From the NCBI RefSeq assembly GCF_039543525.1, contig NZ_BAABJX010000001.1:24995-88994 (forward strand): 64,000 bases of DNA. Direction: 5' to 3'. Source of the stretch: Algivirga pacifica (GTDB taxonomy: Bacteria; Bacteroidota; Bacteroidia; Cytophagales; Flammeovirgaceae). Position 1 is the stretch's first letter; each line of letters begins with the position of its first letter. The position numbers and the translations under genes are program-made. The notes beneath the pieces are model-generated. The model saw nothing but the letters and a program-made list of their open reading frames with translations, ran no database searches and had not been told where the DNA came from. Positions 51,036-59,721 of this stretch are shown here, one piece after another.

Positions 51036-51156
51036 GTTCATGATGTTTAATTGCAATGACTATGTCATTGCGTTCATAATGTTTAGTTGAATTTAGGAAT
51101 CGAATAGATTCAACTAAACATTATGAACGAGCGAAGCTCAATTAAACATCATGAAC
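51036..51156. repeat. Composite palindrome, family B, with swapped left core
   Basis: The left arm core is GCAATGAC-TAT-GTCATTGC in place of GAGC-TTC-GCTC; the right arm has the standard GAGC-GAA-GCTC. Outer separators GTTCATGATGTTTAATTG and GTTCATAATGTTTAGTTG are unchanged. The rest of the gap to 51360 is AT rich with nothing recognised. Confidence 0.8.
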
Positions 51157-51359
51157 AAATTTATGTCACTATTTAACTAAGGTGAAACAAAAAAGTTTAG
51201 AGAAACAGCCCCTTAGAATGCACTTCTTTCTCCTTTTTCTTATAGAGGGTTACATTTATTTAAAAATATTAAAAAATAATTCACCCTTTCTGTCACAAAC
51301 AATGACTTTCCCCATCTATAGGTAATGAGGTTTATGAATCATTATAATTTATTATCAAT

Positions 51360-52145
51360 ATGCTTTATATAATTGCATTCTTCGTAATACACTGGTACGC
51401 ATCCCTGTTTTTCCAAACAGTATTCTTGCACCGCTATGCGGCCCACAAAATGTTCACCATGTCTAAAACCATGGAGAAAGTGTTCTTCGTATTGACCTTT
51501 ATTTTCCAAGGGTCTAACTACCTAAGTGCATACAAGTACGGTATCATGCACCGTTTACACCATGCACATGCAGACACAGAAGACGACCCACACTCTCCTA
51601 AGTACTCTGAGAACTTATTTGACATGATGTGGAAGACAAAGGTATACTACACAGCGATGGCTGATCCAGAAAAAGCTGGCGTAGACGCAAAATACCTAAA
51701 AGACGTTCCAGAATGGCATGCTTTTGACAACTTTGCAAATCACTACCTGGTAAGAATTACTTGGGGGGTACTATATACTTTATTCTACATGCAATTTGTA
51801 GGAGATGCTTATTACCTATATGCATTACTTCCTGTACATTACCTAATGTCTCCAGTTCACGGAGCAATCATCAACTGGTTTGCCCATAAATATGGCTATA
51901 CCAACTTCAAGGTTTCAGATACTTCTGTGAACCTAATGCCTATCGATCTATTCATGATGGGAGAAGGCTATCACAACAACCACCACAAATGGGGTGCTAG
52001 AGCTAACTTTGGAGTAAGATGGCACGAGATTGATCCAGCATATCAAATCATGAAATTGATGAACTTTGTAGGAATCATCAAGATGAAAAAGCCTGGTAAA
52101 ATTCAGCCGGATTCGAAAGGAAACAAGAAACACGCTGCTGCTTAA
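51360..52145 (+). CDS. Acyl-CoA/fatty acid delta-9-type desaturase
   Basis: 261 residues. Three histidine boxes of membrane desaturases: HRYAAHK (H24-H29), HRLHHAHADTEDDPH (H64, H67, H68) and GEGYHNNHHKWG (H205, H208, H209), which hold the di-iron centre. Hydrophobic segments lie between. It introduces a double bond into saturated acyl chains, adjusting membrane fluidity. Terminated by a strong bidirectional hairpin. Confidence 0.9.
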   Translation: MLYIIAFFVIHWYASLFFQTVFLHRYAAHKMFTMSKTMEKVFFVLTFIFQGSNYLSAYKYGIMHRLHHAHADTEDDPHSPKYSENLFDMMWKTKVYYTAMADPEKAGVDAKYLKDVPEWHAFDNFANHYLVRITWGVLYTLFYMQFVGDAYYLYALLPVHYLMSPVHGAIINWFAHKYGYTNFKVSDTSVNLMPIDLFMMGEGYHNNHHKWGARANFGVRWHEIDPAYQIMKLMNFVGIIKMKKPGKIQPDSKGNKKHAAA

Positions 52146-52171
52146 TTGCTGCTCTTAGCGTATTTATATAA

Positions 52172-52215
52172 AATAATAAAGGGTCGTGCTGCTACAGTAC
52201 GACCCTTTATTATTT
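52172..52215. terminator. Bidirectional terminator between desaturase and the 52215 gene
   Basis: AATAATAAAGGGTCGT and ACGACCCTTTATTATT form a 16-bp stem around GCTGCTACAGT. A and T runs lie on opposite sides, and the genes are convergent. Confidence 0.85.
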
Positions 52216-52784
52216 TATAAACTCATCTGATCTCGTTGCTCATAAAGTGCCTCCCATACTTTTGCTTTTTTATCTTTGGGGCTAACCAATCCCAACAAAC
52301 GATACGTTCCATCCTGCGTCTTGTAAGCACTTAACTCCAAGTATAGTTGTATTTGATGTCCTTTCCCTAATCCATTAATTATATCAATACTTCCTTCCAA
52401 CTCACGGTCATTCCCGTTTAAATTAACTTGGATATCTTCCTCTTGAATCAATACTCCATTTTTGTACCCAATCATGGTATTCCATCCTTTATAATAAGTC
52501 AAAAGCATTTGCTCAATTTCCTGAACGGTCAGCATATTGGAGGACGGTGAGGTAAACAGAAAAATGTAAGAAAAGTAACTGTCAGAAGATGGATCAAACA
52601 TTCCCGGAGCAAAACGTACCTCTTTAATACCCTCAGGATATGAATATTCCTCTAACAAATCAGCTGGTAAAACAACTTGTTTAAAACTCCACCCCGGATA
52701 AGTACCATGGAAGTAAGTAGGCGATTGTGCTTTTACCCCATAAGACAGCATCCCAAAAAAAGCGGTCAGCAGTATATTTTTCAT
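52215..52784 (-). CDS. Exported hypothetical protein
   Basis: 189 residues with a signal peptide (MKNILLTAFFGMLSYGVKAQ). The mature part has no cysteines and alternates beta-type stretches (WSFKQVVLPADLLEEYSYPE, SYFSYIFLFTSPS, GKGHQIQLYLELSAYKTQDG). Not recognised; probably periplasmic or surface-located. No neighbours suggest a role. Confidence 0.6.
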   Translation of the reverse strand: MKNILLTAFFGMLSYGVKAQSPTYFHGTYPGWSFKQVVLPADLLEEYSYPEGIKEVRFAPGMFDPSSDSYFSYIFLFTSPSSNMLTVQEIEQMLLTYYKGWNTMIGYKNGVLIQEEDIQVNLNGNDRELEGSIDIINGLGKGHQIQLYLELSAYKTQDGTYRLLGLVSPKDKKAKVWEALYEQRDQMSL

Positions 52785-52926
52785 TTGTTTGTTGTCGTCT
52801 AGTTGTCAATTCGACAAAGATACTGTTTTCAGTAGCTTGAAAACAGAGCAAATATCAGTAGATCAATAAAAAACTACTATGGTTTACAGATTGTTATAGA
52901 ATTATAACACTATAAACCCTAACCAA

Positions 52927-53145
52927 ATGAATAACGCTCCTAACATATTTTATAAAGGCTACAAAATCCATAAAGACGAAAGGCATTACCTCGTTTTGGG
53001 TATCTATGACATGAGTGAACATAGCTATGAGATTGTCCGATTTGCCCATAGTATGGATGAGGCCAAGACGCTCGTTGATCAATTGATTAAAAAGCGCCTT
53101 AGTACACTATTTGAACGATTTCAACCTTCTTATCAGGCACTGTAG
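52927..53145 (+). CDS. Small hypothetical protein
   Basis: 72 residues with a compact alpha/beta look (FYKGYKIHKDERHYLVLGIY, then SMDEAKTLVDQLIKKRL). The first part could be two beta strands and the second a helix. No named family recognised. It lies 36 bp upstream of the next gene on the same strand and may be co-transcribed with it. Confidence 0.5.
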   Translation: MNNAPNIFYKGYKIHKDERHYLVLGIYDMSEHSYEIVRFAHSMDEAKTLVDQLIKKRLSTLFERFQPSYQAL

Positions 53146-53181
53146 TATACACCGTATTATTTTCCATTAAAGACCTTCCTT

Positions 53182-53655
53182 ATGAAGTTTGGATACCTCC
53201 TTATACTCCTCTTGTTTTTAGCTCTTGGTAGAAGTATTCCTTCCCAAGCCCAAAACATGCAACTAGCTTCCCTTTTGATCCAAATAGAACTGGAGCAACG
53301 GGAATCTATCCGGCAAGCCTTACCACTTACCGAAGAGGAACAGCAAGTTTTTTGGCCATTGTATGATGAATACTCCATTGAGAAAAATAAACTGCGGGAA
53401 GATAAGATCCTCTTGATTCAAACATATCTTCAAGAGTACTCCAACTTATCTGATAAGGAATCAAACACTTTAACGTGGGAAGGATTATTACTCAGAGAAA
53501 AAGGAGTGGATCTCGATAAGAAGTACTTTAAAAAAATGAGCAAGGTACTGCCTGCTAAAACGGTGGGACGATTCTTTCAAATCGAGAGTCAACTCCAAAC
53601 CTTAAACAACTGGAGGATTATTAATAATTTTCCTTTGATACGGAATCAGAAATAA
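53182..53655 (+). CDS. Exported helical protein, unknown role
   Basis: 157 residues with signal peptide (MKFGYLLILLLFLALGRSIP, cleavage near SQAQ). Mature sequence is helical with LTEEEQQVFWPLYDEYSIEK, IQTYLQEYSNLSDKES and KVLPAKTVGRFFQIESQLQT. Many Bacteroidota and proteobacterial genomes have such small exported proteins with a LTEEEAxxFWPLYDEY motif. The function is not known to me. A REP lies 14 bp after the stop. Confidence 0.65.
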   Translation: MKFGYLLILLLFLALGRSIPSQAQNMQLASLLIQIELEQRESIRQALPLTEEEQQVFWPLYDEYSIEKNKLREDKILLIQTYLQEYSNLSDKESNTLTWEGLLLREKGVDLDKKYFKKMSKVLPAKTVGRFFQIESQLQTLNNWRIINNFPLIRNQK

Positions 53656-53668
53656 GGAACACAAGTAA

Positions 53669-53690
53669 GGGCGACCACAAGGGTCGCCTT
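53669..53690. repeat. REP hairpin between two convergent stops
   Basis: GGGCGACC / GGTCGCC with loop ACAAG. It fills the 34-bp gap between the stops at 53655 and 53690. Confidence 0.75.
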
Positions 53691-54433
53691 TACTTTTTAC
53701 GTAGATCAAACCTATAGGTCGCACGTAGCCACAAAACATTCGTATATCGATATTCTGCATCCATCGTTGTACCCGCTACCTGTGCATTATAAGTCATATT
53801 AAGCTTTAATTCATTCCCCATTCTAAGCTCTGGTCCTAGCATAAAACGATTCTGCAGAGTCGACATATAATTCAATTTATTGGGATTGATAAACAGTTCA
53901 TCTGCTACTGTAAAATACAAGCTATAAAGGCTATCCTCTTTTTTCCAGACTGGAAGTGCATAGGAAACCCGAGGCCTGATTCTTACCTGAAAATCATGCT
54001 GAGTCGATGCTCCTTCCTCTTCATAATACCGATTAAAGCGTTCTTCTACACGGAGTCTAAAACCTAGCGTTCCTTTCTTTCTGGGTGACTTATAAGTAAC
54101 CTCCTGATAAGGACGCCATTCAGATTGCACTTTCAAATCTGTCTGAAACGACTCAAAATAGCCTACACCAGCTGTCAAGCGAAGTTTAGGTTGAATATCA
54201 TACCCAATCCCTAATCGCAGTAGTGTTTTTGACTTTTCCCTTCCGCCTCTCCACCGATAACTGGCATCAGGAAGTACCCACCAACGATCAGCTATTTGTC
54301 CTTGCCCATACAATTGCAACCATTGTTGTCCTTCATTTCTGTGCCATCCTATAGATGTTTGCGCATTACCCTGCATGGTCAGCAATACTCCAAAAAGCGA
54401 AAATATAGCCCAGTGTATGCTCTTGTTTTTCAT
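53690..54433 (-). CDS. DUF2490-type outer-membrane beta-barrel protein
   Basis: 247 residues with a signal peptide (AIFSLFGVLLTMQGNAQ). The mature part alternates hydrophobic and polar residues (WLQLYGQGQIADRWWVLPDA, LRLGIGYDIQPKLRLTAGVG, YQEVTYKSPRKKGTLGFRLR, LRATYRFDLRKK with a C-terminal aromatic pattern). It fits the DUF2490 family of barrel proteins. The function of the family is unknown. Confidence 0.7.
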   Translation of the reverse strand: MKNKSIHWAIFSLFGVLLTMQGNAQTSIGWHRNEGQQWLQLYGQGQIADRWWVLPDASYRWRGGREKSKTLLRLGIGYDIQPKLRLTAGVGYFESFQTDLKVQSEWRPYQEVTYKSPRKKGTLGFRLRVEERFNRYYEEEGASTQHDFQVRIRPRVSYALPVWKKEDSLYSLYFTVADELFINPNKLNYMSTLQNRFMLGPELRMGNELKLNMTYNAQVAGTTMDAEYRYTNVLWLRATYRFDLRKK

Positions 54434-54594
54434 CCTGTAGCTCTTGTTATTCTTGATTTATCTTCAATGTACCTTGTGCTGAATCGTAAAATTACCGACA
54501 AACTCTCAACACTTATGTTAATAAAGTCACACTGAATCTCAATATTCTTCAACATCAAATACTTAGAGCTTCCCTAAATGCTTATACACTATTC

Positions 54595-55191
54595 CTATAC
54601 TTTCTCAGCGAACAAACGAATCACATCGGCTTGTCCCTGATGGTAAGGTCCCTCGTCCAATACCAACGTTTGTTCTTCTATCATATGAATATTGGCTCCT
54701 TGTAAGTCATCAATCAACATTCGAAGCTCAAAAAGCATATCCTGCGACTTTGGCCCTCCTGAATTATTCTTTAGTTGTCGATGGTTAAACCCTTCCAAAA
54801 CTAATACCCCTCCTTTTCTCAATGCCTTAAAAAACTTTCTATGAATGGTTTGTCGGATATGTGCGGGCATATGTGCATAAATTAATGCGACCATATCATA
54901 ATCATTTTCCTCCACCTCAAATGTCTCCAAAGAAGCAGTGTGATACGTAATATGCACCTCTTCTTGCGCTGCCCAAGCCAGGGCTTTTTTACGAGCCTCT
55001 TCACTAAAATCAACGGCAGTCACCTCCCAACCTTTTTTAGCGGCATAAATCGCATTTCTACCTTCTCCTTCTGCTGGCAAAAGCAGCTTGCCGGGCTGTG
55101 TTTCATCAATGACCGATTTAAAAAATTCATTGGGCGTCTTTCCGTAGGCTAAAGGCTCTTCCTGATAACGCTGGTTCCAAAAGTCTTTCAT
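54595..55191 (-). CDS. SAM-dependent methyltransferase (class I)
   Basis: 198 residues. FWNQRYQEEPLAYGKTPNEF at the N-terminus, LLLPAEGEGRNAIYAAKKGW (SAM-binding glycine loop), VTAVDFSEEARKKALAWA and DMVALIYAHMPAH follow the TehB/UbiE-like small methyltransferase pattern. The acceptor is unknown; the YGxxPNxF start is common to Bacteroidota proteins listed as tellurite-resistance-like methyltransferases. Adjacent epimerase is on the same strand but 80 bp away; no clear link. Confidence 0.8.
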   Translation of the reverse strand: MKDFWNQRYQEEPLAYGKTPNEFFKSVIDETQPGKLLLPAEGEGRNAIYAAKKGWEVTAVDFSEEARKKALAWAAQEEVHITYHTASLETFEVEENDYDMVALIYAHMPAHIRQTIHRKFFKALRKGGVLVLEGFNHRQLKNNSGGPKSQDMLFELRMLIDDLQGANIHMIEEQTLVLDEGPYHQGQADVIRLFAEKV

Positions 55192-55272
55192 AGTGTAATT
55201 CTTGTAGGTTTGGGGTATGATATGATATGACCATGTATATATTACATAGATTCACCCAAAATGAAAAATTGC

Positions 55273-55689
55273 TTATACACTCTCTTCTCTTTTCTCACAA
55301 AATTCTGTCAATACCCCAAACGTAGACTTTGGATGAAGAAAGCCAATATTCATCCCTTCTGCCCCTGCCCTTGGCTCTTGGTCGATCAGCAGGACTCCTT
55401 TCTGTTCTACTTCTTTTAAGCGGATTGCCAAATCCTTTACGGCAAATGCTATATGGTGAATTCCTTCTCCTCTCTTCTCAATAAATTTAGCGACAGGACT
55501 ATCTGCCGCGGTAGCTTCCAATAGTTCTATCTTGGTTTGTCCTACTTGAAAAAATGCCGTTTTGACTTTTTGGTCCTCTACCGTTTCTATGGCATAGCAC
55601 TTCATTCCCAATACCTCTTCATAGTACTGTTGTGCTTTCTCAAGGTCTTTGACCGCTATTCCGATGTGTTCGATGTGTGTTGGTATCAT
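55273..55689 (-). CDS. mce: Methylmalonyl-CoA epimerase
   Basis: 138 residues, the usual length. Glyoxalase/VOC fold: THIEHIGIAVKDLEKAQQYY, TAFFQVGQTKIELLEA, GEGIHHIAFAVKDL and GMNIGFLHPKSTFGVLTEF, with the metal-binding His and Glu residues in HIEH, IELLE, GIHHIAF and GVLTEF. It interconverts (R)- and (S)-methylmalonyl-CoA in the propionate/succinate route common in Bacteroidota. The mutase is not in the window. Confidence 0.92.
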   Translation of the reverse strand: MIPTHIEHIGIAVKDLEKAQQYYEEVLGMKCYAIETVEDQKVKTAFFQVGQTKIELLEATAADSPVAKFIEKRGEGIHHIAFAVKDLAIRLKEVEQKGVLLIDQEPRAGAEGMNIGFLHPKSTFGVLTEFCEKREESV

Positions 55690-55740
55690 TTGTTGTTTAA
55701 TTTGGTTTTAGAGCTTTACATTGTCTCAATACTTTTTTTA

Positions 55741-55902
55741 TCACGGTTAATTGTCTATGAGTAAAAAAGTGTACTAAACTACTTCTAGAATGTATTAATT
55801 ATTGAAAATTAATCATTGATCATTGAAAATTAAAAAGCTATAGCGTATCACTGACCTATTTTAAGAGCTCAAAGTTTTCTGCTTATACTAAATTAACCGT
55901 GA
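55741..55902. repeat. MITE-like dispersed element, copy 2 (complete ends)
   Basis: TCACGGTTAATT at 55741 is the exact complement of AATTAACCGTGA at 55891-55902, giving 12-bp terminal inverted repeats and a 162-bp length. The interior (TTCTAGAATGTATTAATT, GCTATAGCGTATC, GAGCTC) matches the copy at 18630 in opposite orientation. No gene inside. The rest of the 340-bp gap shows nothing. Confidence 0.75.
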
Positions 55903-56029
55903 AAGCGCCCTACTGCAAACCTAATTAAACGATAAGTCATTACTCAATATGGCAAGTTTTAGCTAAACTTGTCTTCTTCCAATTCTTACATTAAGTTGTG
56001 AATATTTTTACCAATTATAGATCATAGAT

Positions 56030-56722
56030 ATGAGCAATCTAAAGTTAGTGCTATTTTTTAGCCTTTGTATATTGTCATGCCATAATCTCTTTGCACAACA
56101 GAATTTTTTCGAGAAGGGAAAATTTGCACTTGGCGTTCGGGGAGCGGCTTCTTTTCCCACGGTATCTTTCAGTCCAAATATCAGACAATCCAACTTCTAT
56201 GAGATTGGTGGAGGACTTACAGGATATTACTTCAAAGAGAAAAACCTGGGACTACAAGCTGAAATCAATCTGGATCATAGAGGGTTTATAGAGGCTTCCA
56301 GCACAGAGGAACTCTACCAACGAACGTTCACCAATATCTCTGTACCAGTACTAACACACCTATATGTAGGCACCAAGGTATTTCATGTATTTGCTATTGC
56401 AGGACCTCAGGTGAATTTCTTATACGAAAAGGATTTTGAAGCTTTAGGTACCGTAGAGGATCAACGGTATGATTATGCGGACAGAAAACCCGAAAAGCTT
56501 GGCCTTGATTTGGTACTAGGAGGTGGTTTAGCCTTTTGGACCGGTATAGGTCATTTTATGGTTGATGCCCGTTTCTTTATAGGTATGTCCGATTTACTGG
56601 AAAGACCTGTCCGTACCTCTTCCTCTTTTTCATATAGCCAAGGGCTTACCGGCTCAGTCGCTTACCTTATTCCCATTAGTGGGTGGAAAGGCAAAAAGGA
56701 AAAGAAAAGTAGCAAAGAATAA
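56030..56722 (+). CDS. Outer-membrane beta-barrel protein (PorT-like fold)
   Basis: 230 residues with signal peptide (MSNLKLVLFFSLCILSCHNL, cleavage near FAQ). KFALGVRGAASFPTVSFSPN, GGLTGYYFKEKNLGLQAEIN, FTNISVPVLTHLYVGTKVFH and FMVDARFFIGMSDLLERP are typical of the outer-membrane beta-barrel (porin family, DUF-type barrel) found widely in Bacteroidota. It is 27 bp upstream of priA and could be read together with it. No specific function can be given. Confidence 0.78.
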   Translation: MSNLKLVLFFSLCILSCHNLFAQQNFFEKGKFALGVRGAASFPTVSFSPNIRQSNFYEIGGGLTGYYFKEKNLGLQAEINLDHRGFIEASSTEELYQRTFTNISVPVLTHLYVGTKVFHVFAIAGPQVNFLYEKDFEALGTVEDQRYDYADRKPEKLGLDLVLGGGLAFWTGIGHFMVDARFFIGMSDLLERPVRTSSSFSYSQGLTGSVAYLIPISGWKGKKEKKSSKE

Positions 56723-56749
56723 ATTCCATCAAACCAGCTTATACACACC

Positions 56750-59269
56750 ATGTCAACAACACCACTATACGTAGAGGTCTTACTTCCTGTATTTGTCGAA
56801 GGCACCTTTACTTATGAGGTCCCTCCTGCCCTACAGGACAAGGTACAGGAAGGAATAAGAGTACTGGTAGAATTTGGACGCAGGAAAATCCACACGGGTA
56901 TCATATGGTCCATCACGGATGAAGTTCCTGCCTATAATGCCAAACCATTAGAAGAAATACTGGATGACACCCCTGTAGTGGATCACACGCAAATGAGATT
57001 TTGGGAGTGGATCAGCCAGTATTATATGTGTACGCTGGGAGAGGTAATGAGTGCTGCGCTCCCTGCTGGTCTCAAGCTCAGCAGTCAATCCAACCTACAG
57101 CTCAATCCGGAGCGCCCCGTTGAGGAGATCATTGCAAGTACTAAGCTCAGCAAAAAAGCCTTATTACTCCTTCATATCTTGAAGGAAAAAGAGCATCTCC
57201 CTTATGATGAAGTAACAGACCTTTTAGAGTTAAGCTCTCCTTATCGTGTCATTAAAGAACTCTCGGACTGTGGCGCTATATTTCTGTATGAAACGGTCAA
57301 GGAAAAATACCAACCCAAGATCCGTAAAAGGGTACGCATCAACCCTATTTTATTGGAGGAGGATGGTAAGGCTTTCGTGCAGTTAATGGATGAGATGAAA
57401 GCACAGAAGGCAAAGCGTAAGCAGTATGAGACGCTGGAGCATCTCTTAAGTCTTCTTCCTCTAGACGAAGATCCTACCCTCAATGAAACCGGTGTTATCA
57501 AGAAAGAGTTGGTGGATAGCCTACCTCCTGCACTTTCAGCAAGCTCCTTAAATACCCTCATCAAAAATAAGATTCTGGAGGAAGTGGAGGAAGTGCTTTC
57601 CCGTTTGGATGACGACACCTTAAGTTACCAAAACATAGAGGGGGCTCATCCCCTATCTGAAGCACAGCAGCAAGTAGAAAGTGAAATTATCGATCACTTT
57701 GAAGAAAAGGATATTGTCCTGCTCCATGGCGTCACGGGTAGTGGCAAGACAGAGGTGTATATTTCCCTTATCCAAAAGGTTATAGACAGTGGGGGACAGG
57801 TACTTTTCCTTCTTCCTGAAATTGTATTGACTGCTCAAATGGTTTCCCGCTTAAAAAAAGTATTCGGAAATCAGCTGGGGGTCTATCACTCTCGCTATTC
57901 TGACCGGGAAAGGGTAGAGATATGGAAAGGCGTTATGGAAGATCGTTTTCAGGTGATTGTAGGTGTCCGCTCCTCTATCTTTCTTCCTTTCAGCAACCTG
58001 GCCCTAGTCGTTGTCGATGAAGAGCATGAAGTCTCTTTTAAACAGGTAGACCCTGCCCCTCATTACAATGCCAAGGATGCTGCTATGGTATTGGCAAAAA
58101 TGCATCACGCCCGAGTGGTATTAGGAAGTGCCACCCCTTCCATAGAAACGTATTACCAAGCGGTAAAAGGAAATTATGGGTTCTGTACACTCAGTAAAAG
58201 ACATGGACAAGCACAACTCCCTGATATTATTTTGGTGAACCAAGCAGAGGAACGAAAAGCCAAAACGATGCAACAGTCCCTTACATCCGTCATGCTGGAA
58301 GAAATCACCCAACGCATCCAAAATCAGGAACAGGTAATTATTTTCCAAAACCGCAGAGGCTATGCCCCTTATATTCTATGCCACGATTGTGGGTGGATTC
58401 CCCATTGCCCGCATTGTGCCGTCAGCTTAACGTATCACCTCTACCGAAATGAACTGAAATGTCACTACTGTGGACACCAAGAAGCTGTGCCAAAAATATG
58501 TGTTCATTGCGGCTCTACCGCTGTAGAAACCATTGGTACCGGTACACAGCGCTTAGAGGAAGACCTAAAGGAACTAGTAGAAAATGCCCGAGTTCAGCGA
58601 TTGGATCAAGATACGAGCAGAAATAAATATAGTTATCAACGTATCATCAAAGATTTTGAAGATCAGCATATCGACATTTTAGTAGGAACGCAAATGGTTG
58701 CTAAAGGGCTCGACTTTGAGCACGTTAGTTTGGTAGGTGTTTTTGATATTGACCGCATTATTAATTTTCCAGATTTCAGGGCCTTGGAAAGAACGTACCA
58801 GATCCTAACACAGGTAAGTGGTAGGGCTGGTAGAAAGCACCTGAAAGGGTTAGTATTGATACAGACAGAAAACACTAAACAACCTATATTCACCAAAGTC
58901 CTACGCAATGACTATCAAGCCTTCTATCGGGAAGAAATTCAGGACAGGGAACGCTTCTTTTATCCTCCATTTTCACGGATGATTAAAGTTACGATCAAGG
59001 CAAAAGAGAAACAGCATAGTGAAAGCGTTGCCCGTTTATTGCATCAATCACTGGTATACAAATTAGGGAAGCAACGGGTTATTGGACCGCAAGCTCCTTT
59101 GATCAATAAAATACGAAATCAATACCTTACCGATATTATTATCAAGTTTGAGCGAAACCACAGTAGCCCTAAAAAAGTAAAGGCAGTACTCAGACAATCG
59201 TTGGAAGAGCTAAAGAAAAATCAACTTTTCCGAAAAACACGAATCTATATTGACGTAGATCCTGTTTAA
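56750..59269 (+). CDS. priA: Primosomal protein N' (PriA helicase)
   Basis: 839 residues. N-terminal DNA-binding domain (VEVLLPVFVEGTFTYEVP, FGRRKIHTGII), helicase core with Walker A GVTGSGKTEVY near 327-337, DEEH box VVVDEEHEVSFKQ near 420, and zinc-binding cysteine clusters (CHDCGWIPHCPHC, CHYCGH, CVHCGS) at about 543-590. QRLDQDTSRNKYSYQR, VGTQMVAKGLDFEHV and VSGRAGR close the core. PriA restarts stalled replication forks by loading the primosome. Full length with all motifs intact. Confidence 0.95.
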   Translation: MSTTPLYVEVLLPVFVEGTFTYEVPPALQDKVQEGIRVLVEFGRRKIHTGIIWSITDEVPAYNAKPLEEILDDTPVVDHTQMRFWEWISQYYMCTLGEVMSAALPAGLKLSSQSNLQLNPERPVEEIIASTKLSKKALLLLHILKEKEHLPYDEVTDLLELSSPYRVIKELSDCGAIFLYETVKEKYQPKIRKRVRINPILLEEDGKAFVQLMDEMKAQKAKRKQYETLEHLLSLLPLDEDPTLNETGVIKKELVDSLPPALSASSLNTLIKNKILEEVEEVLSRLDDDTLSYQNIEGAHPLSEAQQQVESEIIDHFEEKDIVLLHGVTGSGKTEVYISLIQKVIDSGGQVLFLLPEIVLTAQMVSRLKKVFGNQLGVYHSRYSDRERVEIWKGVMEDRFQVIVGVRSSIFLPFSNLALVVVDEEHEVSFKQVDPAPHYNAKDAAMVLAKMHHARVVLGSATPSIETYYQAVKGNYGFCTLSKRHGQAQLPDIILVNQAEERKAKTMQQSLTSVMLEEITQRIQNQEQVIIFQNRRGYAPYILCHDCGWIPHCPHCAVSLTYHLYRNELKCHYCGHQEAVPKICVHCGSTAVETIGTGTQRLEEDLKELVENARVQRLDQDTSRNKYSYQRIIKDFEDQHIDILVGTQMVAKGLDFEHVSLVGVFDIDRIINFPDFRALERTYQILTQVSGRAGRKHLKGLVLIQTENTKQPIFTKVLRNDYQAFYREEIQDRERFFYPPFSRMIKVTIKAKEKQHSESVARLLHQSLVYKLGKQRVIGPQAPLINKIRNQYLTDIIIKFERNHSSPKKVKAVLRQSLEELKKNQLFRKTRIYIDVDPV

Positions 59270-59420
59270 TTAATATAGGGGTTTGAAACATTCAGGTGCC
59301 TTTATCAGTTCTAATTGGTATATAAGCTGACAGTATATCAGCACATTAACATCATCTGGTGAAGTAGAATACTATTTAAGCTACTTCCTACAAATAATCC
59401 AAAATATAATATAACCAGCT

Positions 59421-59639
59421 ATGCCTTTTAGACAGACACCGTATCAGGAGTTTATTGCTCCGGTATCGAATCCGAGAGAGTTCTTCGATAGTTATGAACT
59501 CCAAAAGAAGAAAACGAAAGATGATTATCTGAAGGGACACGTCAAATATGACACCAGTGTTCATGATGAGGAACGTTGTATTTACTACGACGGGTTTGAT
59601 TATAATCCTCAGAAACCTAATGACATTAATTATCACTAA
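59421..59639 (+). CDS. Small hypothetical protein
   Basis: 72 residues, polar and tyrosine-rich (MPFRQTPYQEFIAPVSNPRE, DDYLKGHVKYDTSV, CIYYDGFDYNPQKPN). Single Cys. No signal or membrane segment. I do not recognise a family. A terminator follows 16 bp after its stop, supporting a real transcript. Confidence 0.55.
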   Translation: MPFRQTPYQEFIAPVSNPREFFDSYELQKKKTKDDYLKGHVKYDTSVHDEERCIYYDGFDYNPQKPNDINYH

Positions 59640-59654
59640 TTAGGAGAAGAGAAA

Positions 59655-59702
59655 AGGGAAAGGTGTATATGTTATGTTACTTACGCCTTTCCCTATTTTT
59701 AT
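59655..59702 (+). terminator. Rho-independent terminator of the 59421 gene
   Basis: AGGGAAAGGTGT pairs with ACGCCTTTCCCT (one G-T) around about 17 nt, followed by ATTTTTAT. Confidence 0.7.
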
Positions 59703-59721
59703 CGTTGTTATTACCTTTCTT

